Assembly (NCBI GenBank): GCA_003280345.1 | Contig: QCFB01000005.1 | Span: forward strand, 17,493 to 81,492 | Source: Prochlorococcus sp. AG-363-A16 | Lineage (GTDB): Bacteria > Cyanobacteriota > Cyanobacteriia > PCC-6307 > Cyanobiaceae | DNA length: 64,000 bases | Direction: 5' to 3' | Shown: positions 54,866 through 64,000 of the stretch, piece after piece | How the letters are laid out: each line of letters opens with the position of its first letter | How positions within the stretch are numbered: the stretch's first letter is position 1 | Notes under the pieces: model-generated | Database searches by the model: none | Seen by the model: the letters and a program-made list of their open reading frames with translations, nothing else | What the model was told of the DNA's origin: nothing | Program-made: the position numbers and the translations under genes

Positions 54866-56140
54866 CTATAGAGTAGAGGGATTTGCATTGTTACTTAAAC
54901 TATCTATTGCTTTGTATCTAAGGTTCTCCAGCTCTTTCCCTAATTCGGGACCAGGTTTCCAACCTTGCTCTATCAAGGTCTTGGGAGAAATTGGAGATAT
55001 CATTAGTCTCCAACGTCCCCACCACTGAAGAAGAAGGTGCCAATTTGGAACTCCTAGACAAATGGAAATAGCTATCGAATCTGGATGCCAATTGTTGTTT
55101 TCAATTGCCCTACACCATTGAGATTTTGGCCATTGCAAGTACTCCTTGCTCAGATTAACTTGGTTGACGAATTTCTGAATTTCAAGATTTTCAGCCAGAG
55201 CCCTTTGTTGATGCATTGGTAATTGCAATCTTGAAGCAAGTTCTCGTGGCTCATTGGCTCCTGCAATTAATGCAGTTAATGGGCTAATTCCCAACCTTTT
55301 TGCCCGTCTAATTCGGCGTTTCCAGCAAATATCGACTTGGAGTCCATTGTCTAGTAATAATAATCCTCCCCATTTTTGTAAGTTTTCAAGTGCTGATTGC
55401 CAAGCTTCTTGGTCAAGCATTAATTCAAGTTCTTGTCGTAATCGAGTAGCAAGTGCGGGAGGTGCTTGTTTAGGGGGATCCCCTTTTGCCCAATCCCAAG
55501 GCCATTGATTAAGTGTTGATTGCACTTGTTTTTTTGCTTGAGACGACAAATCAAAATTTAACCTTGCTGCATAACGAGCCCCTCGCACAATTCGTGTGGG
55601 GTCATCTGCGACACTTCTAGAGTGAAGAAATTCAAGTTGGCGATTCTTTATGGCACTCTTGCCGTTAAATGGATCAAGGATGTTTTGTGTGAATAGATCG
55701 ATTGCAATTGCGTTGACTGTGAAGTCTCTACGAGCAAGATCTTCAACTAATCCACTAGGAGTGATCTCAGGGTTTTGTCCTGGTGATTTATAGACTTCTA
55801 CTCTTGAAGTAGCTAAGTCGACAGATAAATTTTCTAGAACCATCTCTACTGTGTCGTAATCCTTGTGAACACGAAAAGCCGAGAGTCTTTCCTTCCCTAA
55901 AACTTTTTTTATGACTTTTGCTAGAGAATATGCAGAGCCTTCAACAACAAGATCTAAATCCTGAGGTTTTTGTAATGGTGTTTGATGGATCTGGTGAAGT
56001 AGAGCATCACGTACAACTCCTCCTACGATTGCGACTCTATTAACATTTGATTTTCTTGCCTGTGCCTTTATCAAACGCATTAGATCACTAGGGACTCCTG
56101 AGAGATCAAGGTCAGAATCAGGGAAAACATGCATATTCAT
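54866..56140 (-). CDS. CCA-adding tRNA nucleotidyltransferase
   Basis: Class II nucleotidyltransferase, 424 residues. Catalytic segments are VAIVGGVVRDALLHQ and PQDLDLVVEGSAY (metal-binding DxD), then RRDFTVNAIAIDLF and DDPTRIVRGARYAARLNFDL. Because no tRNA gene here encodes CCA, such an enzyme is needed. In some cyanobacteria CCA- and A-adding activities are split; which this is cannot be told. Confidence 0.9.
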   Translation of the reverse strand: MNMHVFPDSDLDLSGVPSDLMRLIKAQARKSNVNRVAIVGGVVRDALLHQIHQTPLQKPQDLDLVVEGSAYSLAKVIKKVLGKERLSAFRVHKDYDTVEMVLENLSVDLATSRVEVYKSPGQNPEITPSGLVEDLARRDFTVNAIAIDLFTQNILDPFNGKSAIKNRQLEFLHSRSVADDPTRIVRGARYAARLNFDLSSQAKKQVQSTLNQWPWDWAKGDPPKQAPPALATRLRQELELMLDQEAWQSALENLQKWGGLLLLDNGLQVDICWKRRIRRAKRLGISPLTALIAGANEPRELASRLQLPMHQQRALAENLEIQKFVNQVNLSKEYLQWPKSQWCRAIENNNWHPDSIAISICLGVPNWHLLLQWWGRWRLMISPISPKTLIEQGWKPGPELGKELENLRYKAIDSLSNNANPSTL

Positions 56141-56194
56141 GCTTTTGAAATACGGCGTGGTTCCTTATCAGCCATCATTTCTGAACCTTGACTC

Positions 56195-58624
56195 CTACTC
56201 GTTCCCTAGAAGTTCGATCGGAGCCAATCTAGGATCAAGAATTTTGGGGCTCATTCCATGGAACTTCACAGCAATCGAAACTTTTTCTCCTTCTCCAAAT
56301 GTATGTGTTATTTCTCCTACCCCAAAGCTTGAGTGCACTACTTTGTCTCCGATAGACCATGTTTTCCCTGGAGAAGGCCCAGCATGTTTTTTTCTTATTG
56401 CATTGCTTGGAGAGAAAGGGTTGCTTTCTTGATGTGGCTTGAGGCTTTCAGTCCTATCTATTCTGGTAAGTCTTTCGAGATGTCTATCACGTCTAAGAGC
56501 CGTGCCACCAGTCATAGGTATGTTGCCTTCTATTAGCTCTTCAGGAATTTCCGAAAGAAACATCGAAGGTATTGCAGGCTCTCGCATGCCTCCCCACATT
56601 CGACGTTCACTTGCATGAGATAAAAAAAGCTTTTCTTTTGCTCTTGTTAAACCCACATAGCACAGTCTTCTTTCTTCTTCTAGTGAGGCGGGATCATCAA
56701 GGGAGCGGTAGCTAGGGAATAGACCCTGTTCCATTCCAACAAGGCAAACAATAGGATATTCAAGTCCTTTACTACTGTGTAATGTCATTAAGGTAATTCG
56801 ATTAGCAGAGGTGTTTTTATTATCTGCATCACTTGCTAGGGATGCAGCAGCAAGAAAACTCTCAAGATCATTCGTTTCATTTTCTTCTTCGAACTGAAGT
56901 GCTGCATTTATTAGTTCTTGAAGGTTGCGCCTTCTTTCCTCTGACTCATCAGTGGCGTTAGAAATTAATTCACTTACGTAGCCACTTTTTTCCATAATTA
57001 ATTGAATTAATTGAGATGGCTTGGAAATCTCAACCTGACTTTGGAGAAATGCAATTAGCTCACAAAATTGGGAAAGTCCCTTCGCAGATCGTCCTGCTAG
57101 TGAACGCACTGCTTCAGGATCATTAACTACATCCCAAAGAGGGATCCCTAATTGGTTTGCTGCGTCAGTAAGTCGTTGCACAGTTGTTTTCCCGATACCT
57201 CTTTTGGGCACGTTCATAACCCTGAGAAGACTGATGCTGTCGGCAGGATTAATTAATAAGCGCAAATAAGCCAAAATATCTTTAATTTCTCTTCTGTCAT
57301 AAAAACGTAGGCCTCCAACAACTATGTAAGGAATACGCCAGCGAACTAGAGATTCCTCAATAGCTCTTGATTGTGCATTTGTTCGATAAAGGATTGCCAT
57401 ATCACCCCATTTCAATGTTGTTTTTGCCGCTTCAATCATGCGTAATCGATGAATAACAGCTTCTGCCTCGGAAATCTCATCATCACACCGAGTCAGTTTT
57501 ATAAGTTCACCTTCTCCCCTAGTTGCTCTTAAGACTTTCTCAATACGTTCTTTGTTGTTACTAATTAGAGAGTTTGCCGCTTCTAAAATTGTGGAAGTTG
57601 ATCGATAATTTTCTTCTAACTTCACCATCGTTGAGCTTGTTTTATCTATAACCTTATCTCCAAAATCTTCTTGGAAACCCATAAGGATTCTAAAGTCGGC
57701 AGCACGAAAGCTATAGATACTTTGATCAGCATCTCCAACGACAAAAACGGATCTTCCTTTCCAAGTGTTGAATTGAGAGGGGTTTTCCCCATTAGTGACT
57801 AATAATTTAATTAATTCATATTGAGTGTGGTTTGTATCCTGATATTCATCAATAAGAACATGCTTAAAACGATTATGCCAATATGTTCTGACCTTTTCAT
57901 TTTGCTGAAGTAGTTGAACTGGGAGTAGAAGAAGATCATCAAAATCAAGTGCATTATTTGCTGCCAAAGCTTTCCTATAAAGCTTGTATGCTTCAGCCGT
58001 TAATTTGGAACGATATCCATCAGCTTTTCTGGTTAGCTCGTCAGGGTGAAGCCCTTGATTCTTTGCATTGCTTATGGCCCAGCGGATCTTTTTGGGTTCA
58101 AAACGTTTGGGATCTAGATTAAGTTCTTGTGTAATTATTTCTTTAACAAGATTTTGAGCATCTTGTTCATCATAGATAGAAAAATATCGTGTCCATTGAA
58201 GTCCGTCCGAGTCACGAAACTTTTCAATATCAAGTCGAAGTAGCCGAGCAAAAAGAGAGTGAAAAGTACCAATCCATAATTCTCTTGTTATTGTTTGATA
58301 TATGCGATTGCGTAATTCTCGTTGATTCGAAGAGTTAATTGTGTTCCAGCTTTGGCCAAATTGAAGCTGAGCAAGTTTTTTTGCTAAAAGCAGTTCAAGC
58401 CTCTCTTTCATTTCACGAGCTGCTTTGTTTGTAAAAGTCACAGCAAGGATTGAATATGGATCCACATTGTGTTCAGAAATCAAATGAGCGATCCTGTGAG
58501 TTAAAGCTCGAGTTTTGCCACTACCTGCCCCTGCTACAACTAACAAGGGACCTGAAAAATGAGATACTGCGCGAGACTGTGCATCATTTAAGCCTTCAAG
58601 GAATGAATTTCTCTCTTTATTCAT
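56195..58624 (-). CDS. uvrD: UvrD/PcrA-type DNA helicase
   Basis: 809-residue superfamily 1 helicase for DNA repair. Motifs: Q/I region LNDAQSRAVSHFSGPLLVVA, Walker A GAGSGKTRALTH, VDEYQDTNHTQYELIK (motif II region), VFVVGDADQSIYSFRAAD, GLEYPIVCLVGMEQGLFPS and VGLTRAKEKLFLSHA. The C-terminal IGDKVVHSSFGVGEI is the PcrA-type tail. It runs 54 bp upstream of the CCA enzyme gene in the same direction. Confidence 0.95.
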   Translation of the reverse strand: MNKERNSFLEGLNDAQSRAVSHFSGPLLVVAGAGSGKTRALTHRIAHLISEHNVDPYSILAVTFTNKAAREMKERLELLLAKKLAQLQFGQSWNTINSSNQRELRNRIYQTITRELWIGTFHSLFARLLRLDIEKFRDSDGLQWTRYFSIYDEQDAQNLVKEIITQELNLDPKRFEPKKIRWAISNAKNQGLHPDELTRKADGYRSKLTAEAYKLYRKALAANNALDFDDLLLLPVQLLQQNEKVRTYWHNRFKHVLIDEYQDTNHTQYELIKLLVTNGENPSQFNTWKGRSVFVVGDADQSIYSFRAADFRILMGFQEDFGDKVIDKTSSTMVKLEENYRSTSTILEAANSLISNNKERIEKVLRATRGEGELIKLTRCDDEISEAEAVIHRLRMIEAAKTTLKWGDMAILYRTNAQSRAIEESLVRWRIPYIVVGGLRFYDRREIKDILAYLRLLINPADSISLLRVMNVPKRGIGKTTVQRLTDAANQLGIPLWDVVNDPEAVRSLAGRSAKGLSQFCELIAFLQSQVEISKPSQLIQLIMEKSGYVSELISNATDESEERRRNLQELINAALQFEEENETNDLESFLAAASLASDADNKNTSANRITLMTLHSSKGLEYPIVCLVGMEQGLFPSYRSLDDPASLEEERRLCYVGLTRAKEKLFLSHASERRMWGGMREPAIPSMFLSEIPEELIEGNIPMTGGTALRRDRHLERLTRIDRTESLKPHQESNPFSPSNAIRKKHAGPSPGKTWSIGDKVVHSSFGVGEITHTFGEGEKVSIAVKFHGMSPKILDPRLAPIELLGNE

Positions 58625-58729
58625 TGTTTGAATATATTCATGAAATAGATTTAGTTGGTATTAGGACTAGGGAAATTACCAAAAGATAAGTTATAGCTTC
58701 TTTCTTAGACGAATCCTTGATAGATTTCA

Positions 58730-60586
58730 TTAGATCGAGGCGCTTTTAGATGTAGATTCTTTGACGCTCATCCCCAATGGATGGTCAGGGTCACATAGGT
58801 CTTTATAGGTTCCTGAAGAAGTAACTAATCCATCTTTTATTTCATATATTTGGTCACACTTTGCAAGAGTATTTAGACGGTGGGCGATTACAACAGTAGT
58901 GCATCGGCGTCCAATTATTTCAAGGGAATTAATAACATCTGCCTCAGTTTTTTCGTCTAAAGAACTAGTCGCCTCGTCTAAAATTAGAAACTTTGTTTTT
59001 CTGTAGAAAACTCTGGCAAGAGCAAGCCTTTGTCGCTGACCTCCTGAAAGATTAACTCCATTCTCGCCAATATTTGTATAAAGGCCATGAGGCATGTCTG
59101 TGATCAACTCGTACAATTGTGCAGCACAGATTGCATCCCATACTTCATCATAATTGATTTGCTCTTCTGGTTTTCCGAAGGCAATATTTTCAAGAATACT
59201 TGCATCTAAGAGATTGATATTTTGAGGAACTTCTGAACAACAACGTTGCCAAGCAGATATATCAGTTTCCCCTAAAGGTATTCCATCTAAAAGGATTTGG
59301 CCTGTAGTTGGCTCTAGGTGAGCCAGTAATATGCTAGATAAAGTTGTTTTACCACTCCCAGTTGGTCCCATTAGGGCGACCCTTGATCCTACAGGTAAAT
59401 TTATAGATATTGATCTTAATGCTGCATGATCAGACTCAGGATACCTATATCCAACTTTATGTAATGATATTTCTCTTCTTGGAAAAATACCTTCAGGAGA
59501 GAGTGTCCTTTTCTTCCTGGATTTCGGTATAAATGCTCTTTTAGGACTTGGTAACTCTAAATAGCTTAAAGCAGAATCTACTTCCGGGAGGGCCCCTCTT
59601 AGTCTTGTTATTGACCTGAATAGGTCTTGTAGTGGAGGGGTAAGCTTTACTGAAGCAACAACAAATGTTGAGACAAAAGGAATTAATGTTACAGCAAGAT
59701 CTGTTGTATTTGCTCTTCCGATACTTGGAAGGATGGCAGCTGCAAAAATAAAAGTTATAGCTAATGGTTCTATGATTAAACGAGGAACATCTGGCAGTAA
59801 ACTTGATATCCAAGCAAATGTTTTAGCAGCCTCACCTGCTCTAACAAATTTTGATTCAAAATGTTGTCCAGTTTGTGTTAAGTGAATATCACGAATTGAA
59901 TAGAATATTTGATTTAAAAGGGAATTTGCAAGAACATCAAGCCTAACTCTTTGTTTTGAAGCGTGTCGAAGGTAAGGGACAATTAATGATGAAATAGATA
60001 GGAATGCTATCCCTAAAAGACCTAGGAGGACAATTGCCTTTAGCCCTAATGTTAGAGCAAGAGCAATAGCTAGAAAAGTGATTATTATTGAACTAGATGT
60101 AATTAATAATATAGGTTGTATGATTAGCTCAGAAACCCTTTGCATATTTGCCATTATTTGTGCAGATATAGCTGAGCTTTTTGCCGTTATAAAGTACTCA
60201 TAAGGTTGGCCCACTATTCTGCCTAAAATTCTATCTGAAATGTCTCTCCAAACCTGAGCGTTTAACCTCTCTTGAAAAACTTTTAAGGCTAGTTTGGTTG
60301 TGGAGCCTAGCCAGCTAAGGATCACTAATATTATAACTAATAATAATGTTTGTTCTCCAACAGAATCACTAAAAACTTTTATTCCAGGGACTGAGTCCTT
60401 TAAATCTTGCCCTACAAGGCTACCTGCCAATCTTGCGGCTATAGCAACAGTCCCCAGGTCAAGGATGCCGTTGAATGCTGCTAGAGGTAGAACCGCGATG
60501 AAGGATCTCACACGTTTACGGGGAATTACCCGAAATAAACGCCTAAGTCGTTGAATCGTCCGGCCCTTAAGAATAGGCAAACCCAA
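58730..60586 (-). CDS. ABC transporter, fused permease and ATPase
   Basis: 618-residue half transporter of the exporter type. The N-terminal part (about 20-330) has six hydrophobic helices. The ATPase part has Walker A MGPTGSGKTTLSSILLAH, signature NLSGGQRQRLALARVF, Walker B FLILDEATSSLDE and the switch histidine in VVIAHRLNTLAKCDQ. It would work as a homodimer. The substrate (lipid, polysaccharide or peptide) is not evident. It stands alone beside the phycoerythrin region. Confidence 0.9.
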   Translation of the reverse strand: MGLPILKGRTIQRLRRLFRVIPRKRVRSFIAVLPLAAFNGILDLGTVAIAARLAGSLVGQDLKDSVPGIKVFSDSVGEQTLLLVIILVILSWLGSTTKLALKVFQERLNAQVWRDISDRILGRIVGQPYEYFITAKSSAISAQIMANMQRVSELIIQPILLITSSSIIITFLAIALALTLGLKAIVLLGLLGIAFLSISSLIVPYLRHASKQRVRLDVLANSLLNQIFYSIRDIHLTQTGQHFESKFVRAGEAAKTFAWISSLLPDVPRLIIEPLAITFIFAAAILPSIGRANTTDLAVTLIPFVSTFVVASVKLTPPLQDLFRSITRLRGALPEVDSALSYLELPSPKRAFIPKSRKKRTLSPEGIFPRREISLHKVGYRYPESDHAALRSISINLPVGSRVALMGPTGSGKTTLSSILLAHLEPTTGQILLDGIPLGETDISAWQRCCSEVPQNINLLDASILENIAFGKPEEQINYDEVWDAICAAQLYELITDMPHGLYTNIGENGVNLSGGQRQRLALARVFYRKTKFLILDEATSSLDEKTEADVINSLEIIGRRCTTVVIAHRLNTLAKCDQIYEIKDGLVTSSGTYKDLCDPDHPLGMSVKESTSKSASI

Positions 60587-60867
60587 CGCACTGCACTGAT
60601 TAAAATTTATTCCTCAATGAGGCGTATTTCTTGTTCATATAGCCAGTCTTAAAACCGATCGCGACTCTGCTATGTGGAATTAATGGCTATTAGCTAGGTT
60701 AATAATAACTTTCACATTTGTAGAATAGACAACTTGGGTAGAGATTAATCATTTAATTACTTGGCTTTAGATAAAATTCTAAAATGCTACATTTTGAAGA
60801 TTAAGCTTTATTTTCCTTGCTCTTTATTGCCAGCAAATTTTTTGCTTTGAATATATGCCTTGTAAAT

Positions 60868-61095
60868 TTATGAATTTCTCCTCTCCTCAAAATCTTTAGA
60901 GAGCCTGCCAAGAGCTTCTTCAATCATTATTAGCTCTTGATGCTCTTTTAAAGTAGCTTCTATTTTCTTTGCAGGCATCCTTAGTTTATTTGCAGCACTT
61001 GCTACTGCTTTGTGCAAACGATCACGATAGGCGGTTAGCTCATCAATCGAATTCTGAAGTTCTGAGAGAGTTGGTTCAGGCATTGCATTAATCAT
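60868..61095 (-). CDS. Small coiled-coil conserved protein
   Basis: 75 residues, or 71 from the internal ATG (MPEPTLSELQNSIDELTAYR). Highly charged and helical with heptad-like spacing (DRLHKAVASAANKLRMPAKK, LKEHQELIMIEEALGRLSKD). No membrane segment and no domain I recognise. Codon use and position are plausible for a real gene, lying divergent to cpeB, about 320 bp away. Confidence 0.6.
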   Translation of the reverse strand: MINAMPEPTLSELQNSIDELTAYRDRLHKAVASAANKLRMPAKKIEATLKEHQELIMIEEALGRLSKDFEERRNS

Positions 61096-62492
<1,397 letters not shown>

Positions 62493-62669
62493 GTCTTCAT
62501 CTTTGAGAAGCATTGATGCAAATAAGAGAGAATTTTGACCTTAGCAATAACTTCTTTGTTAGTTAAATAAAAATCTAAGTGATAAGTTAAAAGAAAAATA
62601 TCAAATGAATGGACTCTATAAATAATTTTCTTATTTTATACTTATATCTTAGCTCTAATTGACCTAGAA

Positions 62670-63278
62670 GTGGAACACCTTCCAAGCCTTGATACCTTGT
62701 TTGATGATTTTTACCACCCTAACCCTAATATTAATAAGCAGGCTTCAATAGATATGGCTTGCTATTGGCCTGATGAATCAATCGAAAGACTAATTAAGAA
62801 TCTAAATTTAGAGAATGTTGAGCTTAGAAGGAAATCTGTAAAAGCTCTTGGATTTTTTGGAACAAAAGCATTGCTTCCAATATCAAAAGTATTCCTTTCT
62901 ACCGAAGATAAAACTGTCAGGGTAAGTTGCTTAAAGGTTCTTACAAGAATAGTTTCTAGCACTAGTGTTGAAGTCTTGCCTGGGGAGGTTTATCAAGTCA
63001 TTCAACTATCAATTAAAGATGAAACCACTGAGGTTGTTCTTTCTTTGGTGCAACTTTTAAGGCAGCTAAATCTTTTAGGCCTTCCTTATCTTCTTAAACT
63101 TTCTAGGGATCAGAATATTCTTAGAGTTGCAGCTACAATAACTGCGTTGGGCGAAATTAAGGACCCCAAGGCTGAGATTTGCCTTAAAGAGCTTTTAGAT
63201 GATAAATCAACTGATGAGCTTTTAAAGGAAAGCGCTAGAGAAGCATTGGATAATTACAATGGACGCAACAATGTCTAG
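62670..63278 (+). CDS. cpeZ: CpeZ-like bilin lyase chaperone (HEAT repeat)
   Basis: 202-residue all-helical HEAT/PBS-lyase repeat protein starting at GTG. Repeat units include IERLIKNLNLENVELRRKSV, ISKVFLSTEDKTVRVSCLKV and KDPKAEICLKELLDD. Its size and place 177 bp downstream of cpeA match CpeZ, a helper of phycoerythrin bilin attachment. It is convergent with the next gene, 34 bp away. Confidence 0.78.
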   Translation: MEHLPSLDTLFDDFYHPNPNINKQASIDMACYWPDESIERLIKNLNLENVELRRKSVKALGFFGTKALLPISKVFLSTEDKTVRVSCLKVLTRIVSSTSVEVLPGEVYQVIQLSIKDETTEVVLSLVQLLRQLNLLGLPYLLKLSRDQNILRVAATITALGEIKDPKAEICLKELLDDKSTDELLKESAREALDNYNGRNNV

Positions 63279-63312
63279 CTTTATTTATAACTTTTAGACA
63301 TTTTCAATGCTT

Positions 63313-64000
63313 TTAGATTTCTTTACTTAGGTGGTTGATTGTAAGTCTGATTACAGTTCTGACACTTGGGTCATTCTCTTTCCTTTTCCGCTCTTTCAAG
63401 AAATCTATTGAACTTACAGCATTTAATTTCATCAAAGACAATGCCGCATTTTTTCTTACGTCAGGACTTAAGTCATCGAGTTTTTTATTGAGGAGTGGTT
63501 TGGCCCAGTGAGATCCATTTAATTTGCCAAGTAATGAGGAGGCTTCTGCACGTACATCGCTTGAATGGTCGTCTAATGCCTCAAGTAGAAGGGTCTTTGC
63601 TAAGTCGTCTTTTAAAGAATGAATTTGATCTCCAAGTGCTGCAATAGCTGCAGCACGAATGGAAGGGTTTTTAGATTGAGCAGCTTTGCGGAGGGACTCG
63701 GGTGCTTCTGCTCCAACAAAAGCAAGTCCCCAAGAGGCGAGTCCGCATTGCATTGCAGTACTTCTGGGGTTAATTAGAACAGTTAAAAAATGCTCTACAG
63801 CAGGCTCGCCGAAAATGGCCATTGCCCCCACGGATGAACCTTGTACAACTGGGTCGGAATCAGTTGTTAAGGCCTGAAGCAGATCTGGGAGAGTACTTGG
63901 ATCGCCAACTAATTTGAGGGTTTTGGCGGCTGCTCGTCTGACTGTAACGTTGGAGTTGTATAGAAGTGCTTTTCGAAGTGCTGGTACAGCTTCTTTACCA
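63313..64000 (-). CDS. HEAT-repeat bilin lyase family protein, C-terminal part (CpeY/MpeX-like)
   Basis: Reads in from the right edge; the frame stays open from 64000 to the stop at 63313-63315, about 228 residues. It consists of HEAT repeats such as GKEAVPALRKALLYNSNVTV, RRAAAKTLKLVGDPSTLPDL, QSKNPSIRAAAIAALGD and DHSSDVRAEASSLLGK. This matches the E/F-clan phycobilin lyases (CpeY, MpeX type). It would attach bilin to phycoerythrin together with CpeZ; the exact member cannot be assigned without the N-terminus. Confidence 0.8.
   Translation of the reverse strand, partial: GKEAVPALRKALLYNSNVTVRRAAAKTLKLVGDPSTLPDLLQALTTDSDPVVQGSSVGAMAIFGEPAVEHFLTVLINPRSTAMQCGLASWGLAFVGAEAPESLRKAAQSKNPSIRAAAIAALGDQIHSLKDDLAKTLLLEALDDHSSDVRAEASSLLGKLNGSHWAKPLLNKKLDDLSPDVRKNAALSLMKLNAVSSIDFLKERKRKENDPSVRTVIRLTINHLSKEI

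Noticed and set aside
60587..60867. Possible gene in the AT-rich spacer between the ABC transporter and the coiled-coil gene
   Set aside because: 281 bp with many stops in all frames and no clear hairpin.

Overview
The window reads as a chromosome segment of a low-light-adapted Prochlorococcus (SS120/MIT9211-like). Evidence: compact AT-rich genome with very short spacers and overlapping 3' ends; photosystem II small subunits (psbH, psbI, psbK, psbEFLJ), ndhCKJ, chlD and ntcA; and, near the right end, a single phycoerythrin pair (cpeB-cpeA) of the reduced class III type beside cpeZ and a second HEAT-repeat lyase-family gene. I see no insertion sequence, prophage, rRNA operon or CRISPR array; this is core genome.

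Layout. 1-3.2 kb: thyX (cut by the left edge), dcd and a CobO-like protein on the minus strand, diverging from rph and ntcA. 3.2-6.6 kb: a DUF3084 membrane protein and a RuvC-like nuclease, then pth, tatA and psbH on the minus strand, and psbI on the plus strand. 6.6-14.7 kb: a large LptD/OstA-type outer-membrane gene, leuCD, cinA, glyA and tRNA-Arg. 14.9-24.4 kb: small cyanobacterial proteins, murJ, sfsA, an ammonium transporter, ispH, a DoxX protein, purH and an esterase. 24.4-33.6 kb: a histidine kinase, cobS, tgt, psbK, an oxidoreductase, a CNNM/CorC protein, tRNA(CAU), pyrE, a YgfZ-like protein and a RecB-like nuclease. 33.6-45.9 kb: phosphohexomutase, rdgB, carotenoid oxygenase, hisB, fabI, a thioredoxin-like protein, a DegT aminotransferase, a Nudix hydrolase, folK, chlD and an MCE/ABC lipid-transport pair. 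45.9-51.5 kb: yvcK, ndhCKJ and the photosystem II assembly/structure cluster rubA-ycf48-psbE-psbF-psbL-psbJ. 51.5-60.6 kb: MTA phosphorylase, an NDH-SelD fusion, a CCA-adding enzyme, a UvrD helicase and an ABC exporter. 60.8-64 kb: the phycoerythrin region.

The most striking observation is in psbE. The cytochrome b559 alpha chain is intact in length and position, but the axial heme histidine reads as glutamine (Q24), and the neighbouring conserved Arg-Tyr pair reads Asp-Phe. PsbF, directly downstream, keeps its histidine. As read, this cytochrome b559 has only one of its two heme ligands. Other points of note are a phycoerythrin alpha chain without its second bilin cysteine, a CobO-like protein without a P-loop, several strong unexplained inverted repeats (psbI/lptD spacer, ycf48/psbE spacer, sfsA promoter), and an open frame without a start codon just upstream of cpeB.
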